Source of the DNA: Streptomyces sp. B93
Lineage (GTDB): Bacteria; Actinomycetota; Actinomycetes; Streptomycetales; Streptomycetaceae
Length of the DNA: 64,000 nt
Reading direction: 5' to 3'
Assembly: GCF_018070565.1 (NCBI RefSeq)
Contig: NZ_JAGPXL010000038.1
Span: forward strand, 1-64,000
The notes beneath the pieces are model-generated. The model saw only the letters and a program-made list of their open reading frames with translations. It had not been told where the DNA came from and made no database searches. Below, piece by piece: positions 17,765 to 25,536 of the stretch. The number at the start of each line of letters is the position of its first letter. Within the stretch, counting starts at the first letter, position 1. The position numbers were made by a program, and so were the translations under genes.

Positions 17765-18682
17765 TCACACCTTCAGGTACTTGCGCAGCGCGAAGAACGC
17801 TGCCAATGCGGGCATCAGCACACTGGTCGCGAGGATCAGCGGGAGTTTCGTCAACACCGCGTCCCAGCCGATGAAGTTGATCAGGTTCAGCTTCTCGGAG
17901 AGGGCGAGTCCGTTGTCGATGATGAAGTACCGCCCCACGAGCAGGAATCCGCACGCGAGCCCGCCGCCGATGAGACCGGCGACGGCGGCCTCCATGATGA
18001 ACGGCGCCTGGATGTAGAAGCCGGAGGCGCCGACGAGGCGCATGATGCCGGTCTCCCGGCGGCGGCTGAACGCCGAGACGCGCACCGTGTTGACGATCAG
18101 CATCAGCGCGACCACCAGCATCAGCGCCATGATCGCGCGTGCCGCCCAGTTCATGCCGTTCAGCAGCCCGAAGAGGTTGTCCAGGATGCCCTTCTGGTCC
18201 TGCACCGACTGCACGCCGTCACGCCCGTCGAAGGCGGTCGCGATGACCTGGTACTTCTCCGGGTCCGTCAGCTTGATCCGGTAGGACTCCTGCATCTGGT
18301 CCGGGGTGAGGGAGCTGGCCAGCGGCGAGTCGCCGAACTGCTCCTTGTAGTGCTTGTACGCCTCGTCCTGCGACTCGTACGTCACCGAGTCGACGACCGA
18401 CATCTTCTCCAGGTCGGTCTGGATCTGTTCCTTCTGATCCTTGGTGACCGCGCCCTTGGCGCAGTTGGGGTCGGACTCGGCGTCGCTCTTGTTGCACAGG
18501 AACACCGAGACGTTGACCTTGTCGTACCAGTAGCCCTTCATGGTGTTCACCTGGTCGCTCATCAGGAGCGACCCGCCGAACAGGGCGAGCGACAGGGCCA
18601 CGGAGACGACGACGGCGAACGTCATCGTCAGGTTGCGGCGGAGACCGACACCGATCTCGGACAGAACGAACTGGGCGCGCAT
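17765..18682 (-). CDS. ftsX: Cell-division ABC transporter permease-like protein FtsX
   Basis: A 305-residue, four-helix membrane protein of the FtsX fold. An N-terminal helix (about 22-42) is followed by a large extracellular domain (about 45-175) containing CNKSDAESDPNC, whose two Cys residues may form a disulphide. Three C-terminal helices complete the permease-like part. FtsEX does not transport; it controls peptidoglycan hydrolases at division and growth sites. The gene starts 60 bp after ftsE on the same strand, so the two form an operon. Confidence 0.96.
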   Translation of the reverse strand: MRAQFVLSEIGVGLRRNLTMTFAVVVSVALSLALFGGSLLMSDQVNTMKGYWYDKVNVSVFLCNKSDAESDPNCAKGAVTKDQKEQIQTDLEKMSVVDSVTYESQDEAYKHYKEQFGDSPLASSLTPDQMQESYRIKLTDPEKYQVIATAFDGRDGVQSVQDQKGILDNLFGLLNGMNWAARAIMALMLVVALMLIVNTVRVSAFSRRRETGIMRLVGASGFYIQAPFIMEAAVAGLIGGGLACGFLLVGRYFIIDNGLALSEKLNLINFIGWDAVLTKLPLILATSVLMPALAAFFALRKYLKV

Positions 18683-18742
18683 GGCGTCTTCTTCAGGCCT
18701 TTCCGGGGACGTCTGCGATGTCTGCGGCGGACAGGGGCGGCA

Positions 18743-19432
18743 TCAGTGCTGGTAGCCGTAGACGCCGCGTGCCTGGTCGCGGACGAGGCGGCCCTTCTCC
18801 AGCTCGATGACGCGCTTGCGCATCTGGTCCACGATGTTCTGGTCGTGGGTCGCCATCACCACGGTGGTGCCCGTGCGGTTGATGCGGTCGAGCAGCTTCA
18901 TGATGCCGACGGACGTCTGCGGGTCCAGGTTGCCGGTGGGTTCGTCGCAGATGAGCAGTTTGGGCCGGTTCACGAAGGCCCGTGCGATGGCGACGCGCTG
19001 CTGCTCACCACCGGACAGCTCGCCCGGCATCCGGTCCTCCTTGCCGCCGAGCCCGACCAGCTCGAGCACCTGCGGCACGGACTTGCGGATCTCGCCACGG
19101 GACTTGCCGATGACCTCCTGGGCGAAGGCCACGTTCTCGGCGACCGTCTTGTTGGGCAGCAGCCGGAAGTCCTGGAAGACCGTCCCCAGCTGGCGCCGGA
19201 TCTGCGGCACCTTCCAGTTGGAGACGCGGGCGAGGTCCTTGCCCAGAACGTGCACCTGGCCGTGGCTGCACCGCTCCTCGCGGAGGATCAGCCGCAGGAA
19301 GGTGGACTTTCCGGAGCCGGAGGACCCCACGAGGAACACGAACTCGCCCTTCTCGACCTCAAGGGAGACATCCCTGAGGGCTGGACGGGTCTGCTTGGGG
19401 TAGACCTTGGAGACATTGTCGAATCGGATCAC
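18743..19432 (-). CDS. ftsE: Cell-division ATP-binding protein FtsE
   Basis: A 229-residue ABC ATPase with Walker [10 protein letters not shown], signature [14 protein letters not shown], Walker [13 protein letters not shown] and the switch His in ATHD. The GTG at 19432 gives exactly the family length and begins with [11 protein letters not shown]; longer frames upstream have no homologous sequence. It partners FtsX, encoded directly downstream, to regulate cell-wall hydrolysis. Confidence 0.97.
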   Translation of the reverse strand: MIRFDNVSKVYPKQTRPALRDVSLEVEKGEFVFLVGSSGSGKSTFLRLILREERCSHGQVHVLGKDLARVSNWKVPQIRRQLGTVFQDFRLLPNKTVAENVAFAQEVIGKSRGEIRKSVPQVLELVGLGGKEDRMPGELSGGEQQRVAIARAFVNRPKLLICDEPTGNLDPQTSVGIMKLLDRINRTGTTVVMATHDQNIVDQMRKRVIELEKGRLVRDQARGVYGYQH

Positions 19433-19655
19433 GGATGCACCACGGGTCGCCGGGGGTAGATGAGCGTGACCATACGCGAACCGGGCGCACCAGCGCAGGC
19501 ACCGGTAGGGGTTGTGAGGGGCTTGTGCGCTTTTGTGCAGGGCAGCCTTTCCGAGCGCCCGCGCCCTTCCCGGGGGAACCTGGCACAGTGGGAGGGGAAC
19601 GTTCGGGTTCCCGCGGGCGTTGTCACGGTGTAACCGGCACGAGGAGGGCGAGCGC

Positions 19656-19850
19656 ATGACGTACGACCGGCTGGTGTGCGCGAACTGCGCCGCACCCGTG
19701 AGCGAGGGCCGTTGCCCCGTGTGCCGGGCCAACCGCGAGCGACTCCAGCAGGGCAACCCCTTCGCGGCCCTGACCCCCGCGGCGCTGATCGCCCTGCTGG
19801 CGGTCCTGGTCGCCGCGCTGGCGCTGCTGGCGGCCCACCAGACCGCGTAG
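19656..19850 (+). CDS. Small zinc-ribbon membrane protein
   Basis: A 64-residue protein with a C8-x2-C11-x8-C20-x2-C23 zinc-ribbon knuckle, a polar helix, and one hydrophobic segment (about 38-60) ending in AAHQTA. GGAGG lies 9-10 bases before the ATG. It stands alone on the plus strand, divergent from ftsE (223 bp away), and is followed by a strong bidirectional terminator. Function is unknown; a membrane-tethered zinc ribbon beside ftsEX could be an assembly or sensing factor, which is speculation. Confidence 0.8.
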   Translation: MTYDRLVCANCAAPVSEGRCPVCRANRERLQQGNPFAALTPAALIALLAVLVAALALLAAHQTA

Positions 19851-19873
19851 GACCGGACCGCGTAAGAACCCGG

Positions 19874-19905
19874 CAAGGGCCCGGAGCATCCGCTCCGGGC
19901 CCTTG
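19874..19905. terminator. Bidirectional terminator
   Basis: Arms 19874-19887 and 19892-19905 (CAAGGGCCCGGAGC) are perfectly complementary with the four-base loop ATCC. They separate the plus-strand zinc-ribbon gene from the convergent sortase-substrate gene. Confidence 0.9.
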
Positions 19906-19933
19906 TCCTGCGTACGGTTACCTCCGGCTACCC

Positions 19934-20542
19934 TCAGGCAGCCGCGCCGCCACGGCCGCCCATCAGGCGCGGCAGCACCCGGAAGCCGACACCACCGGCG
20001 ATCATCGTCGCGGCGCCGACCAGCAGGAACGTGGTCTGCGCGGCACCCGTCTCGGCCAGCTCGTCGCCGCCGCCCTGGGCGGAAGGCTCGACGGAGGGCT
20101 CGGAACCGGTGTCCGTCAGCGCGGAGGAACCCTCGCTCTGCGCGGAGTCACCGGAGCCGCCGTCGGGGTCGGTGTTGTTGCCACCACCGTTGCCGTTGCC
20201 GTTTCCGTTCCCATTGCCGTTGTCGTTCCCGTTGCCCGGGTTGCTCGGGCTCGGGTCCTCCTCGACCGGGTTCTCGGGCTCGGTGGGCTCAGGGTCCTCC
20301 GTCTCGGACTCGGTCGGGTCCGGGCTGTCGGGGATGCTGGGGTCCGGGTCCGGGTCCGGCTCCGTGGTGGAGGGGTCCGGGTCGGGCGTCTCGGTCTCGC
20401 ACTCGATCTCGATGCCGATGTCACAGGTGGGCGGCTCATCGCCCTCGGCCTGCGCGACACCCGTCCACAGCAGCGACGCACCCGCCGCCACGACGGCACC
20501 GGCTGCGATACGCGCGACGCGCATCCGCGTCTTGTTGGTCAT
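19934..20542 (-). CDS. LAETG-anchored cell-wall surface protein
   Basis: A 202-residue protein with a Sec signal peptide (about 1-32, cleavage after GVAQA) and a short Cys-containing segment PPTCDIGIEIEC. A long Pro/Asp/Glu/Thr stalk and Asn-Gly repeats follow. It ends with a sorting signal: LAETG at 162-166, a hydrophobic helix, and the basic tail RVLPRLMGGRGG. LAxTG is the class E sortase motif used for streptomycete wall proteins such as long chaplins. Sortase would link the Thr to peptidoglycan. No ligand-binding domain is visible; it may be a spacer or adhesin. Confidence 0.85.
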   Translation of the reverse strand: MTNKTRMRVARIAAGAVVAAGASLLWTGVAQAEGDEPPTCDIGIEIECETETPDPDPSTTEPDPDPDPSIPDSPDPTESETEDPEPTEPENPVEEDPSPSNPGNGNDNGNGNGNGNGNGGGNNTDPDGGSGDSAQSEGSSALTDTGSEPSVEPSAQGGGDELAETGAAQTTFLLVGAATMIAGGVGFRVLPRLMGGRGGAAA

Positions 20543-20553
20543 TGGTTGCTACC

Positions 20554-20569
20554 CCCAGTAGCTAATCGT
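20554..20569 (-). promoter_or_regulatory. 16-base motif shared with the mtrA leader
   Basis: On the minus strand ACGATTAGCTACTGGG ends 11 bases before the start of the LAETG gene. The mtrA leader has ACGATTAGCTAATGGG (61966-61981), a 15/16 match. Its role is unknown; it could be a regulator site or a promoter/leader element. Confidence 0.4.
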
Positions 20570-20764
20570 CATGAGGCGGCGCTCGGGGCCGTGATCGACG
20601 GAGGTAGCTGTAGCCGAAACCCCCCGGTTCACATGCGCCCCGCAGATACGCATGCCGCGCCTCACCTTTCCGACTTTTCAAAGAAGCGTCAAGGCCGTTG
20701 CGTACGCAATGTCCTATTGCTGCTTGTTTGACGGGGGGTTGAAGTGTGTAGGTGTGATGTAAAA

Positions 20765-20795
20765 GGCAACTGCCGCCTCAAGGGCGGCAGTTGCC
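20765..20795 (-). terminator. Intrinsic terminator of prfB
   Basis: Thirteen-base perfectly paired arms (20765-20777 and 20783-20795, GGCAACTGCCGCC) surround a five-base loop. On the minus strand a TTTT run follows. It lies 20 bp after the prfB stop. Confidence 0.92.
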
Positions 20796-20814
20796 ATGTC
20801 GACAAAGCGTCGCG

Positions 20815-21921
20815 TTACTTCTCCCGCTGCTTGCGCCAGCGAATCCCGGCCTCCAGGAACCCGTCGATCTCACCGTTGAACACGGCCTCGGGGTTGCCGA
20901 CCTCGAACTCGGTGCGCAGGTCCTTGACCATCTGGTACGGGTGCAGGACGTACGAACGCATCTGGTTGCCCCAGGAGTTGCCGCCGTCGCCCTTCAGGGC
21001 GTCCATCTTGGCCTGCTCCTCCTGGCGGCGCCGCTCCAGCAGCTTGGCCTGGAGGACGTTCATCGCGGTCGCCTTGTTCTGGATCTGCGAGCGCTCGTTC
21101 TGGCAGGAGACGACGATGCCGGTGGGCAGGTGGGTGATGCGCACCGCCGAGTCGGTGGTGTTCACGCCCTGACCGCCGGGGCCCGAGGACCGGTAGACGT
21201 CGATGCGCAGCTCGGACTCGTCGATGTCGACGTGGTCGGACTGCTCGACGACGGGGAGGACCTCGACGCCCGCGAAGGACGTCTGGCGGCGCCCCTGGTT
21301 GTCGAAGGGCGAGATCCGCACCAGGCGGTGGGTGCCCTGCTCGACGGAGAGGGTGCCGTAGGCGTACGGCACCTGCACGGCGAAGGTGGTGGACTTGATG
21401 CCCGCCTCCTCCGCGTACGACGTCTCGTAGACCTCGGTCTTGTAGCCGTGCTGCTCGGCCCAGCGCAGGTACATGCGCTGGAGCCGCTCGGCGAAGTCGG
21501 CCGCGTCGACGCCACCGGCCTCGGCGCGGATGTTCACCAGCGCCTCACGGGCGTCGTACTCGCCGCTGAGGAGGGTGCGGACCTCCATCTCGTCCAGCGC
21601 CTTGCGGACGGCGGACAGCTCGGTCTCGGCCTCGGCGCGGGTGTCCGGGTCGTCCTCCTCCTCGGCCATCTCGAACAGCACGGAGAGATCGTCGATCCGT
21701 CCGCGCAGCGCCTCGGCCTTCCTGACCTCGGCCTGGAGGTGGGAGAGACGGCTGGTGATCTTCTGCGCCTCGTCCGGGTTGTCCCACAGGGACGGCGCGG
21801 CCGCCTGCTCCTCGAGCACGGCGATGTCTGCCCTCATCCTGTCGAGGTCCAGGACGGCCTCGATCGACTCCATGGTCGAGGAGAGGGACTTCAGCTCTTC
21901 GGATACATCGACGACTGCCAC
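20815..21921 (-). CDS. prfB: Peptide chain release factor 2
   Basis: A 368-residue class I release factor that reads UGA and UAA. The SPF anticodon-like tripeptide is at 204-206 and the peptidyl-hydrolysis motif GGQ at 249-251, in the conserved context [21 protein letters not shown]. The frame is continuous from the start: the +1 programmed frameshift at codon 26 known in E. coli prfB is absent here, as expected for actinobacteria. It lies 81 bp downstream of pkaB on the same strand. Confidence 0.97.
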   Translation of the reverse strand: MAVVDVSEELKSLSSTMESIEAVLDLDRMRADIAVLEEQAAAPSLWDNPDEAQKITSRLSHLQAEVRKAEALRGRIDDLSVLFEMAEEEDDPDTRAEAETELSAVRKALDEMEVRTLLSGEYDAREALVNIRAEAGGVDAADFAERLQRMYLRWAEQHGYKTEVYETSYAEEAGIKSTTFAVQVPYAYGTLSVEQGTHRLVRISPFDNQGRRQTSFAGVEVLPVVEQSDHVDIDESELRIDVYRSSGPGGQGVNTTDSAVRITHLPTGIVVSCQNERSQIQNKATAMNVLQAKLLERRRQEEQAKMDALKGDGGNSWGNQMRSYVLHPYQMVKDLRTEFEVGNPEAVFNGEIDGFLEAGIRWRKQREK

Positions 21922-22002
21922 GCCTCCAGCGTAACGGCTCCGCCAGGCGGTCCATGCCGGACCGTCCCGGCCGGGTCCGTGGGGTCACGGCGGGGAGCCG
22001 GG

Positions 22003-23250
22003 TCAGGGCGACTCGGGCGCCGAGTGCCGGGTCTCGCGCGGGGGCGCGGAGGCGTCGTCGTCCGCCGTGGCCAGCCAGGTGCCGACGCCCGCCGCCGTAA
22101 CGAGGACCACGGCCGCCACGGTCAGCGTCACCCGGCGGCGCCGGGCCGCGACACGGTGCCGGGCCGAGCCGGGGCGGGGGGCACCGGCGGGGCGGGGGGC
22201 GCGGGCGGTGCCCCGGGCGCCCCCGGCCAGCTCGTCGGGGCCGGGGACCCTCATCGACGTATGGGTGTCACGGTTGGAGTCCGGCTTGGCGCCGGGGACC
22301 AGGGGGACCGCGCCGCGCCGTATCCGCGCCGGGGCCGGGGGCTCGCCCGGGGCCGTGACGGTGGCGGGCTCCTCGGCGTCGGGGTCGGTGTCGGCGTCCG
22401 GCTCGTCGACGTCCAGCGGCGGCAGCCCGGCCAGCAGCGGCAGCTGTTCCCGCAGCCGGGCGGCCAGCTCGGAGGCGCGCAGCCGGGACGCGGGCGCCTT
22501 GGCGAGGCACTGCACGAGCAGCTGCCACAGCTCCTCGGGGATGCCGGGCAGCGGGACGACGGTCTCGGTGACATGGCGGCGCAGTACGGCGCCGGGGTGG
22601 CCGCCGCCGAACGGGGTGAACCCGGCGAGCAGCTCGTAGAGGACGGTGGCCAGCGCGTAGATGTCGACGGAGGCGCGCGGCGGCAGGCCCTCCACGATCT
22701 CCGGGGCGAGGTAGTCCGGCGTGCCGATGATCTTCGTGGCGCGGGTCCGCTTCGGGGAGTCGATCAGCTTGGCCACGCCGAAGTCGGTGAGCAGCGCCCG
22801 GTGCGAGCCGCCGGGCCCGAGCGGGCCCTGCATGTCGAGCAGGATGTTCTCCGGCTTGACGTCCCGGTGCACGACCCCCTTCGCGTGCGCCGCGGCCAGC
22901 CCGTCCGCCACGTCGGCCACGATCGCCACCGCCGCCTCGGGCGCGAGCCGCCGTTCGCGCTCCAGCCGGGTGCGCAGATCGGTGCCGCGGACGAGGTCCA
23001 TGACGAGCGCGAGGTCGTTGCCGTCCACGACGAGGTCGCGGACGGAGACCACGTTCGGGTGGTCGAGGCCGAGCAGGGCCGTGCGCTCCTGGACGAAGCG
23101 TCCGACGAGTTCCTGGTCGGACGCGAGATCCTCGCGCAGCAGCTTGATGGCGACGGGTCCCTCGGGTCCCTCGCCCAGCCACACCGTGCCGGCGCTGCCC
23201 CGTCCCAGGATCTGGTTCGCGGTGTACCGGCTGCCGATCTTCCGTGCCAA
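22003..23250 (-). CDS. pkaB: Transmembrane Ser/Thr protein kinase, PkaB-like
   Basis: A 415-residue eukaryotic-type kinase. The catalytic domain (about 8-270) has the glycine loop LGRGSAGTV, ATP lysine Lys36, HRDVKPEN with catalytic Asp130, and DFG at 156-158. A proline- and acid-rich linker, a basic stretch, one membrane helix (about 375-393) and a short extracellular tail follow. The length matches PkaB of S. coelicolor (about 417). No PASTA repeats are present. It is encoded 204 bp downstream of pkaA, with an inverted-repeat element between them. Confidence 0.92.
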   Translation of the reverse strand: MARKIGSRYTANQILGRGSAGTVWLGEGPEGPVAIKLLREDLASDQELVGRFVQERTALLGLDHPNVVSVRDLVVDGNDLALVMDLVRGTDLRTRLERERRLAPEAAVAIVADVADGLAAAHAKGVVHRDVKPENILLDMQGPLGPGGSHRALLTDFGVAKLIDSPKRTRATKIIGTPDYLAPEIVEGLPPRASVDIYALATVLYELLAGFTPFGGGHPGAVLRRHVTETVVPLPGIPEELWQLLVQCLAKAPASRLRASELAARLREQLPLLAGLPPLDVDEPDADTDPDAEEPATVTAPGEPPAPARIRRGAVPLVPGAKPDSNRDTHTSMRVPGPDELAGGARGTARAPRPAGAPRPGSARHRVAARRRRVTLTVAAVVLVTAAGVGTWLATADDDASAPPRETRHSAPESP

Positions 23251-23360
23251 GACTGCTCCTACAGACGCGTGTTGTCGCTAAAACTACGCGTCCGAGGAGC
23301 CAACCTTCACCGCGGAGCCCGAAATCACCCGCTGGGTGTCGACAAATCCACAGACTGGGC

Positions 23361-23458
23361 CTAGGGCCTGTCGTTGGGATCATGTCGGCGTCGCGGGGTC
23401 GGGTCGGCCGGAAAGCGCAGTCCGTTTCAGCCGACCTGATCCCAACGACAGGCCCTAG
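23361..23458. mobile_element. Putative 98-bp MITE between pkaA and pkaB
   Basis: Arms 23361-23389 and 23430-23458 are inverted repeats matching at 28 of 29 bases, separated by 40 bp. Both ends are CTAG, which fits a duplicated target of the YTAR type used by IS5-group elements, with inner ends GGCCTGTCGTTGGGATCA. The pkaA stop codon TAG (23457-23455, minus) is part of the right CTAG. The same structure could fold into a 29-bp hairpin and act as a terminator. No second copy is visible in this window. Confidence 0.55.
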
Positions 23459-25140
23459 CCCGACGAGCCGCCGCCCAGGTCCTCGATCCAGCCGGTCACG
23501 GTGGAGAACCAGTCGGTGAGCTGCTCCCAGTAGCCCTTGCCGGTGCCGATCCACTCCTGCAACGGGCTCAGCTCCCAGACCAGCCAGCCCGCCACGAACA
23601 GGATGACGACCGTGACCAGGCAGCCCTTCAGACAGCCGAGACCGGGGATCCGCATCGGGTTGGCGCTGCGCTGGCGGGGCTGGCGCGGCTCGCGCACCGG
23701 CCGCTGGGGCTGCTGCGGCTGGGGCGTGGGCGGCGGGGCGTACCGCTGGGGCTGCTGGGGCTGCGGAGTCGCGTAATGCTGGGGGCGCTGCTGCGGATAG
23801 CCGTAGCCGGGCGGCGGGCCCTGCGGCGGGCGCTGCTGCGGCTGGGGCCGCTGCGGGGCGCGCGGGGGCTGCTGGGGCGGCTGCTGCGGGCGGGCGACCT
23901 GCCGCTGGGGGCGGCGGCGCAGCGGGTCCTCGTCGGGGTCGAGGTACTGGATCTGGGTCTGCTCGTTGCGGTCGCGCGCGGCCCGCAGCTGGGTCTGCCA
24001 GGGGTGCGGCTGGTCGGGCCCCGGCCCGCCCTGCTGCCCCTGCGGGAGCACCTGCGTCGGGTCGGCGTTCGGGCCGCCCGGGGTGTGCGGCAGTACGGCG
24101 GTGGGGTCGGCGGCGCCCGCGGGGCCGCCGGTGTGCGGCAGCACGCTGGTCGCGGCGTTCGGGTCGTAGGCGCCCGCGCCGTGCGGCAGCACCTGTGTGG
24201 CGTCGGCGGCGCCGGGCACGGCCGTCGGGGACGGGTCGGGGGCGAGGAGCGCGCCGACGCCCTCGGCCGCGGCGATCTGCGCGGCGTTGGCGTGCACGCC
24301 AACGCCCTCGGCGACGACGCGCAGGCCGCGCGCGAGGTTCTCGGCGCTGGGGCGGTCGTCGGGGTTCTTGCGCAGGCAGCGCTCTATCACCGTCCACAGC
24401 GGCTCGGGCACGGTGGAGGGGCGGCGCGGCTCGGCGCTCAGGTGCTGGTGCAGGACCTCCAGGGCGGAGCTGCCGGAGAACGGCGGACGCCCGGTGACCA
24501 GCTCGTACAGCAGGATCCCGGCGCCGTAGATGTCGACGGCGGAGGTCTGCGGGCGGCCCTCGGCGGACTCCGGCGCGACGTACGCGGGCGTGCCGACGAA
24601 CTCCTGGGTGCGGGTCAGCCCCGGGGAGTCGGCGAGGCGGGCGATGCCGAAGTCGGTCAGCAGCGGGTGCATCTGGCCGCCGTTCTGCTGGAGCAGGACG
24701 TTGGCCGGCTTGAGGTCGCGGTGCACCACGCCGTCGGAGTGGCTGGCGGCGAGCGCGTCGGCGATCTGCGCGGTCATGAGGGCCGCGGCGACCGGGGTCA
24801 AGGGCCCGTTCTCGCGGAGGTAGCGGTGCAGGTCGGGGCCCTCGACGAGATCCATGACCAGGGCCAGCAGCTCGCCCTCCACGACCAGGTCACGGACCCG
24901 GACGATGTTCGGGTGGGTCAGGCGGAGCAGCACCGAGCGCTCCCGCAGGAACCGCATCACGATGTCCGGGTCGCTCGCCAGCTCCTCCTTGAGGACCTTG
25001 ATCGCGACGGTCTCGCCGGGCTGTCCGGGAACGGCTGCCTCGGCACCGGCGGTCTCACGCTGGCGGGCACGCCAGACGGTTCCCGTGGCACCGCGTCCGA
25101 GCGGCTCCTCGAGGAAGTACTTGCTGCCTACCGGCCGCAC
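23455..25140 (-). CDS. pkaA: Transmembrane Ser/Thr protein kinase, PkaA-like
   Basis: A 561-residue kinase. The catalytic domain (about 7-270) has LGRGATGTV, ATP lysine Lys48, HRDLKPAN and DFG. A long cytoplasmic linker follows, first with four T-x-V-L-P motifs (about 310-367), then a Gln/Pro-rich segment (about 400-490). One membrane helix near 508-530 leads to a roughly 30-residue Trp-rich extracellular tail. S. coelicolor PkaA is about 543 residues, so it is slightly long. Translation starts at the GTG at 25140. The T-x-V-L-P repeats are likely autophosphorylation and FHA docking sites; an FHA protein is encoded divergently next door. The stop codon lies inside the inverted-repeat element. 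Confidence 0.92.
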   Translation of the reverse strand: MRPVGSKYFLEEPLGRGATGTVWRARQRETAGAEAAVPGQPGETVAIKVLKEELASDPDIVMRFLRERSVLLRLTHPNIVRVRDLVVEGELLALVMDLVEGPDLHRYLRENGPLTPVAAALMTAQIADALAASHSDGVVHRDLKPANVLLQQNGGQMHPLLTDFGIARLADSPGLTRTQEFVGTPAYVAPESAEGRPQTSAVDIYGAGILLYELVTGRPPFSGSSALEVLHQHLSAEPRRPSTVPEPLWTVIERCLRKNPDDRPSAENLARGLRVVAEGVGVHANAAQIAAAEGVGALLAPDPSPTAVPGAADATQVLPHGAGAYDPNAATSVLPHTGGPAGAADPTAVLPHTPGGPNADPTQVLPQGQQGGPGPDQPHPWQTQLRAARDRNEQTQIQYLDPDEDPLRRRPQRQVARPQQPPQQPPRAPQRPQPQQRPPQGPPPGYGYPQQRPQHYATPQPQQPQRYAPPPTPQPQQPQRPVREPRQPRQRSANPMRIPGLGCLKGCLVTVVILFVAGWLVWELSPLQEWIGTGKGYWEQLTDWFSTVTGWIEDLGGGSSG

Positions 25141-25536
25141 GTCATGCGCTCCCTGCTGCTTGCGTGGTTGTTCCGGTCCACTGTAGTGGCGTGGCCGCCG
25201 CTACCCGCCGGTCCGCGGTCATACCGATTCGGTAGCTGGTTCCCGTACGCGTTTCGGTTCCCGAAGTTGTTCGGTTCCCGTACGTGTTCGAAGGAAAGAC
25301 GCTCGCCCCGGTCTCCCGGTTGCCCGACCCGGACGTGACCGATCTCAAGCCGTCGCCGCTGGGGCATTGTTCAGGCACTTTTGCGGGCAGAGCCGACCAA
25401 TCAAGATCACTTGCCGGTGGGCGGCGGGCGCGTTGTCAGTGGCAGGTGCGAGGATGCGTGCAGTACTGGCCGATGTGCTCGTGCGGGGTGGGGGGACGTC
25501 CATGCCCGCGCGGCGCGGAAGGGACCGCTGACGGCG
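25141..25536. promoter_or_regulatory. Divergent intergenic region pkaA / FHA-FtsK
   Basis: This 396-bp region separates two divergent genes. It has no convincing coding frame. It holds three tandem 17-18-bp repeats (25238-25290) and a relatively AT-rich patch at about 25370-25410 (TTGTTCAGGCACTTTTGCG and ACCAATCAAGATCACTT) that could contain the promoter for the rightward gene. Confidence 0.5.
25238..25290. repeat. Three tandem 17-18-bp repeats, GGTTCCCG-type
   Basis: Units start at 25238, 25256 and 25273. Each begins GGTTCCCG and ends near GTTTC or GTTC, with a variable centre (TACGC, AAGTT, TACGT). On the minus strand each shows CGGGAACC. The helical phasing (18 then 17 bp) and location suggest a cooperative regulator site. 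Confidence 0.75.

Noticed and set aside
20815-21921. Programmed frameshift in prfB
   Set aside because: The coding frame is continuous through the N-terminal region with no in-frame TGA, so no frameshift is needed.
23361-23458. Complete insertion sequence
   Set aside because: Only 98 bp with no room for a transposase gene; at most a miniature non-autonomous element or a large terminator.
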